A stretch of 45,971 bases of DNA from an uncultured Bacteroides sp. (GCA_900542985.1 UQPQ01000020.1:1-45971), one strand, 5' to 3'. Positions 26,409 through 35,233 are shown, counted from the first letter of the stretch. Notes: generated by a model from the sequence alone, not told the origin. Numbers and translations are program-made.

Positions 26409-26858
26409 ATGATACAGCGTATTCAAACAGTTTATTTGCTGATCGTAGCTATCCTGATGGTAGTTATGATGTCTTTCCCGGTTGGTAATCTGATTGCTGC
26501 CGACTATACGGTAACAGAGTTTACCAATTTGGCTTTGGTAGCCGCTGACGGTACTGCCGATTATGCTCCTTGGGCTATGTTTGTAATTTTGCTGGTGGTA
26601 GGATTTGTAGCTTTAGGAACAATTTTCTTGTATAGAAAGCGTATGCTGCAGATTCGTCTGACTTTGTTCAGCATTATTCTGCTGGTCGGCTATTATGCTA
26701 CATTGGTAACTTTTGTACTGATGTTGAAAGGGGAGAATAGTTTTGCTCCGTCGTGGACACTTTGTTTGCCTTTAGTCGCTATTGTATTGAATTGGTTGGC
26801 AATACGTGCTATTGGTAAAGATGAAATGCTGGTAAAGGCGTACGAAAGACTTCGTTAA
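26409..26858 (+). CDS. DUF4293-like four-helix membrane protein
   Basis: A 149-residue integral membrane protein with four hydrophobic segments (about residues 7-27, 51-73, 83-104 and 117-134). The start MIQRIQTVYLLIVAILM is typical of DUF4293. A longer frame opens at 26313 inside rpoZ, but ATG 26409 is the natural start, 22 bp after the rpoZ stop. Its function is unknown; the conserved position after rpoZ suggests only co-transcription. Confidence 0.85.
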   Translation: MIQRIQTVYLLIVAILMVVMMSFPVGNLIAADYTVTEFTNLALVAADGTADYAPWAMFVILLVVGFVALGTIFLYRKRMLQIRLTLFSIILLVGYYATLVTFVLMLKGENSFAPSWTLCLPLVAIVLNWLAIRAIGKDEMLVKAYERLR

Positions 26859-26879
26859 TAGAGAACTTATTTATAATAT

Positions 26880-26938
26880 AAAAAATCAAGCTTGGCTTTG
26901 TGAAGCGGTTGCTTTCCTCAGCCAAGCTTGATTTTTTT
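26880..26938. terminator. Bidirectional terminator between convergent operons
   Basis: Positions 26880-26897 pair perfectly with 26920-26937 over 18 bp (core ATCAAGCTTGGCT). Both ends are A/T runs, so it works in either direction. The 22-nt loop holds a small secondary stem. It lies between the DUF4293 stop and the stop of the SUMF1/BNR gene. Confidence 0.9.
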
Positions 26939-26983
26939 GTATTCCTGTATAAGGGATAATGATATTAATTGGATTAAGAACTA

Positions 26984-28909
26984 TTATTTCTTTTCCAGCC
27001 ATTTTAGATTGAACTGGTAATATAGGTTGCTACTTACAATATGTATTGTATTATCCGGAGTTTGCGTTCCTGCCAGATAACCTCTTGGTTCTGCATGAGT
27101 GGCATCCATAATGAAATGTCCAGTCCATGCTCCTCCATTCAGAAAACGTGTTGTTCCGTCTGTCAGTAGCTTTTTAACGGGCCAGGTCTTTCCTTCGTCG
27201 TAGGATACGGCTGCATACATTCCATATCCGGTGTACGTGGTTCCATCGGCAGCAGTAAAGGTCATTCCTCTTTCTTTTTCCGGAGTACGTTGCGGATGGT
27301 CGGTAAACGAAACAAGAAGAATAGCTCCTTCATTCAGTCTCATCAATACCAGTCGCTGTCCTCCGTCGATGGGAGGGAAGAGAGAAGGAGAGTAGGTCCA
27401 TGTTTTACCCAAATCGTGTGACAAACTCATAGGCATTCTTTTCTTTCCTTCCTGATTGACGATACTGTTACCTCTTCCTAAAGCCATAAGTGTGCCGTCT
27501 TTTAAGGCCACTACTCCTGCATGTATTCCTGCAATAGTACTTCCCTGTTTATCTTTGTTGAAGTCGGGTAAGGCTTTTCCGTCCCAAGGGTCAGTCCATG
27601 TTGTACCTTCATCTTTACTGATATGAATGGCACTTCCGTCATGACTTCCTGGTCCGGCATCACATGCCTGGATAAGGTATCCTTCTTTCGATCTTGATGT
27701 ACCTGAAATGACTTGATGTCTTTTGGTATGCTCTGAAGCTATGATTTGTGGTTTGCTCCAGCTTAATCCATTATCATGGCTTCTGCGAAGTATCATCATC
27801 AGGTTTTGCCAGTCGCCTGCAGCTTCTACTCCATTCAGGTGAAGCAGTTCTCCTTTGCCATTGTTGAACAGGGATGTTCCTGTCAGATTCCGGCCCGGTA
27901 TTTTGAGAAAGAGTTCAGCTTCGCTCCATTGTCTTGTGCCTTTCTTCAATCGGGATGAGAGTACAGCCATCTCTCTGCTGTTTTCCTCATTGGCAGAAAA
28001 CCAGACGGCGAGTAAGTCACCGTTATCGCACCAGGTAAGAGAGGGTTGATGGTTGTGTTTGTAGAAAGGAATTTTTTTATTGGAAGGAGGTATGACATAA
28101 GGAATAGGAGGAAGAAAGAATGCTTTTTCTTTGTCTATTCTGCAAGATATGGGGTTGAAGTCGCTCTCTACCACTCTGAATCCGGTCAGACTATGTTTAT
28201 CTTCTGGAATCATAGCCATTCGGGTTGCACTTCGTAAATATTGTACAGGGGTATGGTGACTTCCGCCTCGGGTTATTTTGTATTCTCCTTCGTCCGGGCC
28301 TACCGGATTGGTTTGAGCTTCGCTGCTATATGCTCCATACCAGTCGTAACACCATTCTTCTACATTGCCGTGCATATCGTATACCCCGAAAGCATTGGGT
28401 GCCGACTGAGCCACCTTTAGAGAAACAGGCTGATAATCTCTGGCAATGACTTGGTTCTTGCACATCTCTTCCGGAAGGGCATCTCCCGTATTATATGGAG
28501 TATAACTTCCGGCACGACATGCATATTCCCATTCGGCTTCGGTAGGCAGTCGGTAGTTTTTTCCTTCTTTTTTACTGAGCCATGTACAGAAATCAACGGC
28601 ATCTTGATACGAAACATAAACTACTGCATCATTATCGTTGCAGGAGAGTCCGTTTTTCCCTCTGTACTTCTTATGACTGGGCATAAATTCTTCGAACTGT
28701 GCATTGGTCACTTCTGTAACACCCATTCTGAAAGAATAGGTCAGTGTCACAGGATGGATGGGAGATTCATCGGTTCCGGCAGTAGCATCGGTACTTCCCA
28801 TGTAAAAAGTTCCGGCAGGAATATTTACAGTCTCTATACGTTGGCTGTATAGATTGTTGCATATCAAGCAAGAACAGCAGACGGTTAAAAAGGTTTGTAG
28901 TTTTTTCAT
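26984..28909 (-). CDS. Secreted SUMF1-fold / BNR beta-propeller fusion protein
   Basis: A 641-residue two-domain protein. Residues 1-22 are a signal peptide. About 24-237 is a SUMF1/FGE-sulfatase fold (IPAGTFYMGS, RLPTEAEWEYACRAG, YDMHGNVEEWCYDW, ITRGGS, GFRVV). About 255-640 is a BNR_2-type six-bladed propeller with four Asp boxes at 367-374, 421-428, 487-494 and 559-566. The redox cysteine pair of true formylglycine-generating enzymes, expected just after GGS, is missing. The FRIP/RIP arginine motif of GH33 sialidases is not seen either; HQPSLTWCDNGDLLAVWF stands in its place. So glycan binding or an atypical hydrolase is more likely than FGE or sialidase. ATG 28909 is chosen over an upstream TTG because it begins the signal peptide. 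Confidence 0.85.
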   Translation of the reverse strand: MKKLQTFLTVCCSCLICNNLYSQRIETVNIPAGTFYMGSTDATAGTDESPIHPVTLTYSFRMGVTEVTNAQFEEFMPSHKKYRGKNGLSCNDNDAVVYVSYQDAVDFCTWLSKKEGKNYRLPTEAEWEYACRAGSYTPYNTGDALPEEMCKNQVIARDYQPVSLKVAQSAPNAFGVYDMHGNVEEWCYDWYGAYSSEAQTNPVGPDEGEYKITRGGSHHTPVQYLRSATRMAMIPEDKHSLTGFRVVESDFNPISCRIDKEKAFFLPPIPYVIPPSNKKIPFYKHNHQPSLTWCDNGDLLAVWFSANEENSREMAVLSSRLKKGTRQWSEAELFLKIPGRNLTGTSLFNNGKGELLHLNGVEAAGDWQNLMMILRRSHDNGLSWSKPQIIASEHTKRHQVISGTSRSKEGYLIQACDAGPGSHDGSAIHISKDEGTTWTDPWDGKALPDFNKDKQGSTIAGIHAGVVALKDGTLMALGRGNSIVNQEGKKRMPMSLSHDLGKTWTYSPSLFPPIDGGQRLVLMRLNEGAILLVSFTDHPQRTPEKERGMTFTAADGTTYTGYGMYAAVSYDEGKTWPVKKLLTDGTTRFLNGGAWTGHFIMDATHAEPRGYLAGTQTPDNTIHIVSSNLYYQFNLKWLEKK

Positions 28910-28936
28910 GTAATTATTAGTCAAAGTGGTTCTTAT

Positions 28937-30277
28937 TCAAATTCTTTTATGTTGCCATGTTCCTTTCTTTATATAGAAGTAGCTGACTATACCGATGCAA
29001 AATGCATAAAGATGTTCAGTTGTCCAACAGATAGCAACATCAGCTTTTAGCCCCATTACAATGATTGATGTATATATCAGGTAAATGCAAAGTGAAGCCA
29101 TCTCCAGTATGAAGGCTGCCCTTGTGTTTCCGGTACCGGATACAGCCTGAAAATAAATATGACCAGGTATCATGAATAGATACGAGGAACATAGTACCCA
29201 TAAGGTAGGTATGCAGGCTTGTTTCAGTTCTTCAATGTCTGTATAAATACTTAGTACCGGAATCGGTAGTAAAGCGATTAGCGCTACAAGAGGGAGTACG
29301 ATGTAGGCGCACAAGCGGATGTGTTGGCGGATAAGGGCAGGTACTTCATGTACATGACCTGCCCCAATCTGATTACTTATCAAAGAACCACAGGTAGAGG
29401 AGAAAGCCGCTACTGTCATGAACGGTAAGCTCGATACACTGCGAATAATGTTGGAGATAGCTAAAGGTCGTTCTCCTAAATGCTCTATGAAAATAAAAAA
29501 CAGAAACCAGGTAGACAGTGATACGAAGTTCTGTATCATGGTCCATAAGGAAATATGCATTATCTGTACAAGTTCTTTGGCTCGGAATGCTGGAATAATA
29601 TGTAGGGCATATTTCCGGTAATCAATTCGTCTCCTTGTATAAATGATGAAAAAGATGACAGAGACCAGTTCTGCCAGTGAAGAACCGATGGCTGCTCCGG
29701 CAATGCCTAAAGCAGGAAAGCCGAACTTACCGAATATTAATGTGTAGTTGAATATCACATTAGAAAGTACCATGACTATAGAATTCAGTGTCAGTGTCTT
29801 TGTCTGTGTGGTACCGACAAAGAAGGCACGGAACATAGCTCCGATGAAAGAGAAAAAGAAACCGAATACTCTCCAGTGGATGTAGTCGGCTGCTGCATCT
29901 CTTACGTGAGGAGACGAAATCAGGAATCCTAAAATCTCATCGGAAAAGATTTGCGACAAGGTAAACACAACTGCACTCATGGCCATCAGAAAATAGATGC
30001 CTTGATAGAAAATATTTCCTATGGCCTGATATTGCTCTTCTCCATTGCGTCGGGCTATTAAGATTTGAGAACCGATGGTAAAACCGAATCCAATCATGAA
30101 AATAGCAAGGTAATATACACCGGCAATGGCAGATGCTCCTAACTCAACTTCTCCTACACGTCCTAAAAAGGCAGTATCGGTAATTCCAATCATCTGCTCC
30201 ATCAACAGACTGATTAGAATAGGATAGGCTATAAGCCAGATTTGTTTGTGGGTATAATGTGTTGCTGATGATTTCAT
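28937..30277 (-). CDS. MATE-family efflux transporter
   Basis: A 446-residue membrane protein with about twelve helices and two homologous halves, of the MATE family (cation- or proton-coupled drug and metabolite export). The first half starts with IAYPILISLLMEQMIGITDTAFLGRVG, the usual N-lobe signature; the second with SLWTMIQNFVSLSTWFLFFIFIEHLG. It overlaps the upstream nimA-like gene by 4 bp and is followed 27 bp on by the SUMF1/BNR gene. The substrate is unknown. Confidence 0.92.
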   Translation of the reverse strand: MKSSATHYTHKQIWLIAYPILISLLMEQMIGITDTAFLGRVGEVELGASAIAGVYYLAIFMIGFGFTIGSQILIARRNGEEQYQAIGNIFYQGIYFLMAMSAVVFTLSQIFSDEILGFLISSPHVRDAAADYIHWRVFGFFFSFIGAMFRAFFVGTTQTKTLTLNSIVMVLSNVIFNYTLIFGKFGFPALGIAGAAIGSSLAELVSVIFFIIYTRRRIDYRKYALHIIPAFRAKELVQIMHISLWTMIQNFVSLSTWFLFFIFIEHLGERPLAISNIIRSVSSLPFMTVAAFSSTCGSLISNQIGAGHVHEVPALIRQHIRLCAYIVLPLVALIALLPIPVLSIYTDIEELKQACIPTLWVLCSSYLFMIPGHIYFQAVSGTGNTRAAFILEMASLCIYLIYTSIIVMGLKADVAICWTTEHLYAFCIGIVSYFYIKKGTWQHKRI

Positions 30278-30765
30278 CCGAATAATGGTTTGCTTTTTCC
30301 ACTTATTTCTTGTATGTCAATGCGGATAATCTCAGTCCGGAAGAAAGATTTTTCAGCATATGTCATGCCTTTTATCTTATGCTCCGGGCAGTATTTGCTA
30401 ATGAATAAAGAAAGGGCCGACATACGTTCTGCATCCGGTAGACTATGATAGGCTTCTCCCTGTACGACCACACTTTCGTAGGCCGTAGTAAACTGTTCCG
30501 GAAGTACTTTGGTTCTTCCTATTACGCAAAAAGAAACCCGATTGCACCGATCGATACAATTCAGTTTTCTGCCTACGGGAGCACAATGTATATAAATGGA
30601 ATTTCCTCTGTCCCATACGTAACTTAAGGGGATACCATAAGCTCCGTCTCCGTCCTCAGATTGCATGGAAAGTATTCCAAATTCCCCTTCTTTTAAAATC
30701 TCAAATGCGCGTGTTTCGTTTAATGTACGATCCTGACGTCGTACATGCTCATTGGTGAATTTCAT
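30274..30765 (-). CDS. NimA-like pyridoxamine-5'-phosphate-oxidase-fold flavoprotein
   Basis: A 163-residue split-barrel flavoprotein. TRAFEILKEGEFGILSMQ, YGIPLSYVWDRGNSIYIHCA and GRKLNCIDRCNRVSFCVIG match the NimA/PNPOx-like family, which includes Bacteroides 5-nitroimidazole reductases. The second segment aligns with the FMN-phosphate side of the barrel. Most chromosomal relatives are not proven resistance genes, so resistance should not be assumed. Its coding end overlaps the MATE start by 4 bp (coupled translation). Confidence 0.88.
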   Translation of the reverse strand: MKFTNEHVRRQDRTLNETRAFEILKEGEFGILSMQSEDGDGAYGIPLSYVWDRGNSIYIHCAPVGRKLNCIDRCNRVSFCVIGRTKVLPEQFTTAYESVVVQGEAYHSLPDAERMSALSLFISKYCPEHKIKGMTYAEKSFFRTEIIRIDIQEISGKSKPLFG

Positions 30766-30807
30766 AATGCGATATATTCTGTTTATTTATGCACAAAAAT
30801 GATGCGG

Positions 30808-30815
30808 CAAAGTTA
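30808..30815 (-). promoter_or_regulatory. Putative -7 box for the nimA-like/MATE operon
   Basis: On the minus strand this reads TAACTTTG (TAnnTTTG), 42 bp upstream of the nimA-like start. It is 12 bp from the divergent fhs box. Confidence 0.45.
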
Positions 30816-30827
30816 TTTATTTTTTCG

Positions 30828-30835
30828 TATCTTTG
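30828..30835 (+). promoter_or_regulatory. Putative -7 box for fhs
   Basis: TATCTTTG matches TAnnTTTG, 25 bp before the fhs ATG at 30861. No good -33 box is visible, partly because the space is taken by the divergent box. Confidence 0.5.
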
Positions 30836-30860
30836 CGCTTTCTAAAATAAAAAGAACACT

Positions 30861-32528
30861 ATGAAATCAGACATCGAAATTGCTCGTAGTATTGAGCTGA
30901 CTAAGATTAAACAGATTGCACGTGACTATGATATCCCCGTAGAAGAAATTCAAAATTACGGACGTTACATCGCAAAAGTTCCTGAAACATTGATAGACGA
31001 TGAAAAAGTAAAGAAAAGTAACTTAATACTGGTTACTGCTATTACTCCGACTAAAGCCGGTATTGGTAAGACTACGGTGTCTATTGGTTTGGCTTTAGGT
31101 CTTAATAAGATTGGCAAAAAAGCAATTTGTGCATTGCGTGAGCCTTCTTTGGGTCCGTGTTTCGGTATGAAAGGTGGAGCAGCCGGAGGTGGATATGCTC
31201 AGGTTCTTCCGATGGAGAAAATCAACTTGCACTTTACCGGTGACTTCCATGCCATTACTTCTGCCCATAATATGATTGCGGCTTTGCTGGATAACTATAT
31301 GTATCAGAATCAGGATAATGGCTTTGCCTTGAAAGAAGTTTTGTGGAACCGTGTACTCGATGTAAACGACCGTGGCCTTCGTTATATTGTGACCGGATTG
31401 GGAGGAAAAACCAATGGTATTACCCGTGAATCTGGATTTGATATCACTCCAGCTTCCGAGATTATGGCAATTTTGTGTCTGGCTACAGATGAAGATGATT
31501 TGCGCCGTAGAATCGAAAATATTTTGTTGGGCTTTACTATCGACAATAAGCCGTTTACTGTAAAAGATCTGGGTGTGGCTGGTGCCATTACTGTATTGTT
31601 GAAGGATGCGATTTCTCCTAACCTGGTACAGACAACAGAACATACAGCTGCTTTCGTTCATGGTGGTCCGTTTGCTAACATTGCTCACGGTTGTAACTCT
31701 GTGCTGGCTACCAAACTGGCTATGACATTCGGCGATTATGTAATTACAGAGGCTGGTTTCGGAGCTGACTTGGGAGCAGAGAAATTTTATGATATCAAGT
31801 GTCGCAAGGCGGGATTGCAGCCTAAACTGACTGTCATAGTAGCTACTGCACAAGGATTGAAAATGCATGGTGGAGTCAGCCTTGACAAGATAAAAGAACC
31901 TAATATGGAAGGTTTGTATAAAGGACTTGCCAATCTGGAAAAACACTTGCGTAACTTACAGTCATTCGGTCAGACCGTTGTAGTTGCATTCAACCGCTAT
32001 GCAAATGATTCGGATGAAGAAATCGAATTTGTACGTTCTCACTGTAAATCTATTGGTATTGGTTTTGCTGTAAACAATGCCTTTGTGGAAGGTGGAGCAG
32101 GAGCGGTAGAGTTGGCTAATCTGGTTGTGGATACCATTGAAAACAAACCTTCTCAACCTCTTCATTTCGCATACGAAGAAAAAGACAGCATTGAAGAAAA
32201 AATCCGTAAAGTGGCATGCGATCAGTATGGTGCCAGCATCATTACATATAGCGCTACAGCTAAGAAGAAAATCAAGATGGCAGAAAGTCTGGGATATGAA
32301 AAATTCCCTATCTGTATTGCCAAGACTCAATATTCATTCTCAACCGATGCTAAACAGTATGGTGTGGTAGAAGGTTTTGAGTTTCATGTACGCGACATTG
32401 TACTGAATGCAGGAGCTGAAATGCTGGTAGTAATTGCCGGAGAAATTATGCGTATGCCGGGATTGCCTAAAGAGCCTCAGGCTTTGCATATCGACATCGT
32501 GAATGGAGAAATAGAAGGTTTGTCATAA
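30861..32528 (+). CDS. fhs: Formate-tetrahydrofolate ligase
   Basis: A 555-residue cytoplasmic enzyme that makes 10-formyltetrahydrofolate from formate, tetrahydrofolate and ATP. The ATP-binding loop is [17 protein letters not shown] (near residues 58-74). [26 protein letters not shown] (near 93-118) and [14 protein letters not shown] (near 124) are signatures; LLDN follows. The length is normal for the family. In fermentative Bacteroidales it supplies one-carbon units from the formate made by pyruvate formate-lyase (established biology, not seen here). It stands alone with its own promoter. Confidence 0.97.
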   Translation: MKSDIEIARSIELTKIKQIARDYDIPVEEIQNYGRYIAKVPETLIDDEKVKKSNLILVTAITPTKAGIGKTTVSIGLALGLNKIGKKAICALREPSLGPCFGMKGGAAGGGYAQVLPMEKINLHFTGDFHAITSAHNMIAALLDNYMYQNQDNGFALKEVLWNRVLDVNDRGLRYIVTGLGGKTNGITRESGFDITPASEIMAILCLATDEDDLRRRIENILLGFTIDNKPFTVKDLGVAGAITVLLKDAISPNLVQTTEHTAAFVHGGPFANIAHGCNSVLATKLAMTFGDYVITEAGFGADLGAEKFYDIKCRKAGLQPKLTVIVATAQGLKMHGGVSLDKIKEPNMEGLYKGLANLEKHLRNLQSFGQTVVVAFNRYANDSDEEIEFVRSHCKSIGIGFAVNNAFVEGGAGAVELANLVVDTIENKPSQPLHFAYEEKDSIEEKIRKVACDQYGASIITYSATAKKKIKMAESLGYEKFPICIAKTQYSFSTDAKQYGVVEGFEFHVRDIVLNAGAEMLVVIAGEIMRMPGLPKEPQALHIDIVNGEIEGLS

Positions 32529-32567
32529 ATTTTGGCCGTATAACGAACGAACTTCAGGAATAATTTC

Positions 32568-32575
32568 TACTTTTG
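32568..32575 (+). promoter_or_regulatory. Putative -7 box for galE
   Basis: TACTTTTG matches TAnnTTTG, 46 bp before the galE ATG at 32622. It lies inside a small palindrome (CTACTTTTGTAG). No -33 element at proper spacing. Confidence 0.45.
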
Positions 32576-32621
32576 TAGAAGATTGTTTAGATTATTCCTG
32601 ATTAATAAAATAATTGTTCTT

Positions 32622-33656
32622 ATGAAGAAAAGAATCCTTGTCACTGGTGGAACCGGATATATTGGTTCGCATACAGTAGTGGAATTGCAGAATAACGGAT
32701 ATGAAGTGATTATTGTCGACAATCTTTCAAATTCACGTGCGGAAGTCGTAGACAGTATTGAAAAGATTACAGGTATTCGTCCGGCTTTTGAAAAGGTAGA
32801 TTGCTTGGACTATGCTGGAATGGATGCTGTGTTCAGCAAATATCCGGGAATTAAAGGTATTATTCACTTTGCAGCAAGCAAGGCTGTCGGTGAGTCTGTA
32901 CAGAAACCTCTGTTGTATTATCGCAACAATTTGGTTTCATTGATTAATCTGCTTGAGCTGATGCCGAAACATGAGGTAGAAGGCATTATCTTCTCTTCTT
33001 CATGTACCGTATACGGACAGCCTGACAAACTGCCGGTTACAGAGCAGGCTCCTATCAAGAAGGCTGAATCTCCTTATGGAAATACCAAACAGATTAATGA
33101 GGAAATCATTCGTGATACAGTAGCTTCAGGAGCTCCGATACAGGCTATTCTGCTTCGTTACTTCAATCCGATAGGAGCACATCCTACTGCATTGATTGGT
33201 GAACTTCCTAACGGTGTACCGCAGAATCTGGTTCCGTATCTTACCCAGACTGCAATGGGCATACGCGAAAAACTGAGTGTTTTTGGCGATGATTATAATA
33301 CTCCTGACGGTTCTTGTATTCGTGACTATATTTACGTAGTTGATTTGGCTAAAGCCCATGTGATAGCAATGAACCGTATCATGGATAAGAAGCAGAAAGA
33401 AAAAGTGGAAGTGTTCAATATCGGAACAGGCCGTGGAGTTTCTGTATTGGAACTGATTCACGCGTTCGAAAGTGCTACAGGCGTAAAACTGAACTATCAG
33501 ATTACAGGACGTCGTGCCGGAGATATCGAACAGGTATGGGCAGATCCTTCATTCGCAAATAATGAATTGGGATGGAAAGCCGATACAACAATAGAAGAAA
33601 CCTTGCGTTCTGCTTGGAATTGGCAAGTAAAACTTCGTGAAGAAGGAATACAATAA
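32622..33656 (+). CDS. galE: UDP-glucose 4-epimerase
   Basis: A 344-residue extended short-chain dehydrogenase that interconverts UDP-glucose and UDP-galactose with bound NAD+. The NAD-binding motif GGTGYIGSH is at residues 8-16. The catalytic Ser/Tyr/Lys lie in FSSSCTVYGQP and SPYGNTKQ (YxxxK). RYFNPIGAHPTALIGE and DGSCIRDYIYVVDLAKAH are GalE signatures. The frame extends upstream to 32583, but ATG 32622 is the start that places the Rossmann motif at the N-terminus. Confidence 0.95.
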   Translation: MKKRILVTGGTGYIGSHTVVELQNNGYEVIIVDNLSNSRAEVVDSIEKITGIRPAFEKVDCLDYAGMDAVFSKYPGIKGIIHFAASKAVGESVQKPLLYYRNNLVSLINLLELMPKHEVEGIIFSSSCTVYGQPDKLPVTEQAPIKKAESPYGNTKQINEEIIRDTVASGAPIQAILLRYFNPIGAHPTALIGELPNGVPQNLVPYLTQTAMGIREKLSVFGDDYNTPDGSCIRDYIYVVDLAKAHVIAMNRIMDKKQKEKVEVFNIGTGRGVSVLELIHAFESATGVKLNYQITGRRAGDIEQVWADPSFANNELGWKADTTIEETLRSAWNWQVKLREEGIQ

Positions 33657-33701
33657 ATTTTTTTGGAGAATATGCGAACAAATAACACTCTTTTTGTGTT
33701 A

Positions 33702-33866
33702 TACTAAGTGCAGACACTTTTAAGGCATTTGTAGATATGTGAATATGTGTAAATGCTTTCTGCTCCTTTGGGTGCAGAGAAGTGTCGATGCATAGTAGTT
33801 TTGTCGTGTTTTATTTTGTGTTTGTGTTGTGACTGTTCTCCGGCGTGAGCCGGGGGACAGTTTTTT
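33702..33866 (+). ncRNA. Candidate structured RNA with three-way junction between galE and the CLC gene
   Basis: Three stems pack with almost no linkers. P1 is built from 33702-33706 with 33793-33797, 33709-33712 with 33789-33792 and 33713-33719 with 33780-33786; 2-nt bulges separate the segments. P2 is 33722-33759: 9 bp, then 3 bp, a G-G mismatch and 4 bp, capped by a GTGA (GNRA-type) loop at 33739-33742. P3 is 33760-33777 with one mismatch. At least three G-U pairs in P2 work only on the plus strand. A strong terminator ends the unit near 33866. There is no open reading frame and no known riboswitch that I recognise. It could be a free sRNA or the galE 3'UTR; no separate promoter is evident. 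Confidence 0.55.
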
Positions 33867-33867
33867 G
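33833..33867 (+). terminator. Terminator for galE or the candidate RNA
   Basis: Positions 33833-33844 pair with 33849-33860 (12 bp, two U-G pairs on the plus strand) with a GTGA loop. Six T follow directly (33861-33866). Confidence 0.88.
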
Positions 33868-33898
33868 TTTGTCACCTCAATGGGAATTTGTATCTTTG
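33868..33898 (+). promoter_or_regulatory. Putative promoter for the CLC-MATE operon
   Basis: TATCTTTG at 33891-33898 matches the -7 box, and TTTG at 33868-33871 matches the -33 box with a 19-bp spacer. This is the best complete promoter in the window. It leaves a leader of only about 15 nt before the ATG at 33919, too short for a riboswitch. Confidence 0.65.
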
Positions 33899-33918
33899 CG
33901 CCCGAATTGTGAGAGAAC

Positions 33919-35199
33919 ATGGAAAAAGATACTCGTTATAGGTGGGCCTGGCATAAGGTAGAACAGTTGCCTTTATTGGCCTATTTGGTAAAATGGTTGT
34001 TGCTGTCAGGTGTGGCAGGAGTGTGTATTGGCTCAGCATCCGCGTTGTTGCTGGTCTCTTTAAATTGGGCAACAGATTATCGTGAAGCTCATAAATGGAT
34101 TATAGCAGCTCTTCCTTTAGCCGGATTGGTTATTGGTCTGATGTATCATTATTGGGCTGGTACAGCAGCTAAAGGCAATAATTTTCTGATAGAGGAAATT
34201 CGCTCTCCTCGTGACATTATTCCTTTCCGTATGGCTCCTTTGGTATATATCGGAACGGTTCTGACTCATCTTTTCGGAGGATCCGCCGGTCGTGAAGGTA
34301 CCGGAGTACAGATGGGTGGAGCCATAGCCGACCAGTTTTCCCGCTTGTTCCGTTTGCATCGCCGCGATCATAAAGTAATGGTACTGATGGGTATCAGTGC
34401 CGGTTTTGCTTCCGTATTCGGTACGCCTTTGGCGGGAGCAGTGTTCGGACTGGAGGTTATTGTAGTAGGACGAATGCGATACGAAGCCATTCTTCCGGCT
34501 TTTCTGTCGGCGGTTTTTGCTCATCTCACTTGTCATAGCTGGGGAGTAGCTCATACACATTACTCGGCTCCTGTAGTGCCGGAACTTCAGGTTGCTCCTA
34601 TTCTGTGGGTTTGCGTGGCCGGTATTCTTTTCGGACTTGCTGCGATGCTTTTTTCCCGCTCCATTGGTTTTTGGGGAAATCTTGCCAAGAAATACATTGC
34701 TTATCCTCCTTTACGTCCGGTAGCAGGAGGTATCATCATTGCACTGGTTGTATATGCGTTGGGTACAACGAAATACATCGGTTTGGGAGTGCCTACTATT
34801 GTGGCTTCCTTTTCCGAGCAGCAGATGTGGTACGATTTTCTGCTGAAGCTTCTTTTTACCACCTTTACTATCGGTGTCGGTTTTAAAGGGGGAGAAGTTA
34901 CACCGTTGTTCTTTGTCGGTGCCACATTAGGCAGTGCGCTGGCTTTTGTTTTGCCTTTGCCTATGTCTTTGCTGGCTGGAATGGGTTTTGTGGCTGTTTT
35001 TGCAGGAGCAACAAATACTCCGGTGGCTTGTACGCTGATGGGGATTGAACTTTTTGGTATTGAGCCGGGTATTTACATTGGCATAGCCTGTGTGGTAGCT
35101 TATCTGTTTTCAGGGCATACCGGAATCTATACAGCACAGGTAGTAGGCAGTCCCAAGCATCTGCTGTATTTAAGAAAGAAGGGACATACATTAAAGTAA
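33919..35199 (+). CDS. CLC-family anion transporter, fluoride/proton antiporter (CLC-F) type
   Basis: A 426-residue polytopic CLC protein without C-terminal CBS domains. The gating-glutamate motif reads GREGT (residues 124-128, E126) rather than GREGP of canonical chloride transporters. The first anion-site motif reads KGNNFLIEEI (85-94) instead of GSGIPE. As I recall the family, GNN plus GREGT marks the CLC-F branch, which exports fluoride in exchange for protons. So fluoride resistance is the favoured role; chloride transport is the alternative. No fluoride riboswitch consensus precedes it. A MATE gene follows at 34 bp. Confidence 0.85.
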   Translation: MEKDTRYRWAWHKVEQLPLLAYLVKWLLLSGVAGVCIGSASALLLVSLNWATDYREAHKWIIAALPLAGLVIGLMYHYWAGTAAKGNNFLIEEIRSPRDIIPFRMAPLVYIGTVLTHLFGGSAGREGTGVQMGGAIADQFSRLFRLHRRDHKVMVLMGISAGFASVFGTPLAGAVFGLEVIVVGRMRYEAILPAFLSAVFAHLTCHSWGVAHTHYSAPVVPELQVAPILWVCVAGILFGLAAMLFSRSIGFWGNLAKKYIAYPPLRPVAGGIIIALVVYALGTTKYIGLGVPTIVASFSEQQMWYDFLLKLLFTTFTIGVGFKGGEVTPLFFVGATLGSALAFVLPLPMSLLAGMGFVAVFAGATNTPVACTLMGIELFGIEPGIYIGIACVVAYLFSGHTGIYTAQVVGSPKHLLYLRKKGHTLK

Positions 35200-35233
35200 G
35201 CATAAGAAAGATTGTTTTTAAGGATAAAGAGTT

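Noticed and set aside
26984..28909. Formylglycine-generating enzyme or true sialidase
   Set aside because: The FGE cysteine pair is missing, and the RIP motif of GH33 is not found. Only the folds are supported.
30274..30765. Nitroimidazole-resistance gene nim
   Set aside because: The fold and family fit, but chromosomal relatives are widespread and no activating insertion sequence is present upstream.
33702..33797. Hammerhead ribozyme as the identity of the three-way junction
   Set aside because: The junction has linkers of only 2, 0 and 2 nt and lacks the CUGAUGA and GAAA core strands.
33840..33918. Fluoride riboswitch before the CLC-F-like gene
   Set aside because: The conserved crcB-motif words are absent, and the predicted start site leaves only about 15 nt of leader.
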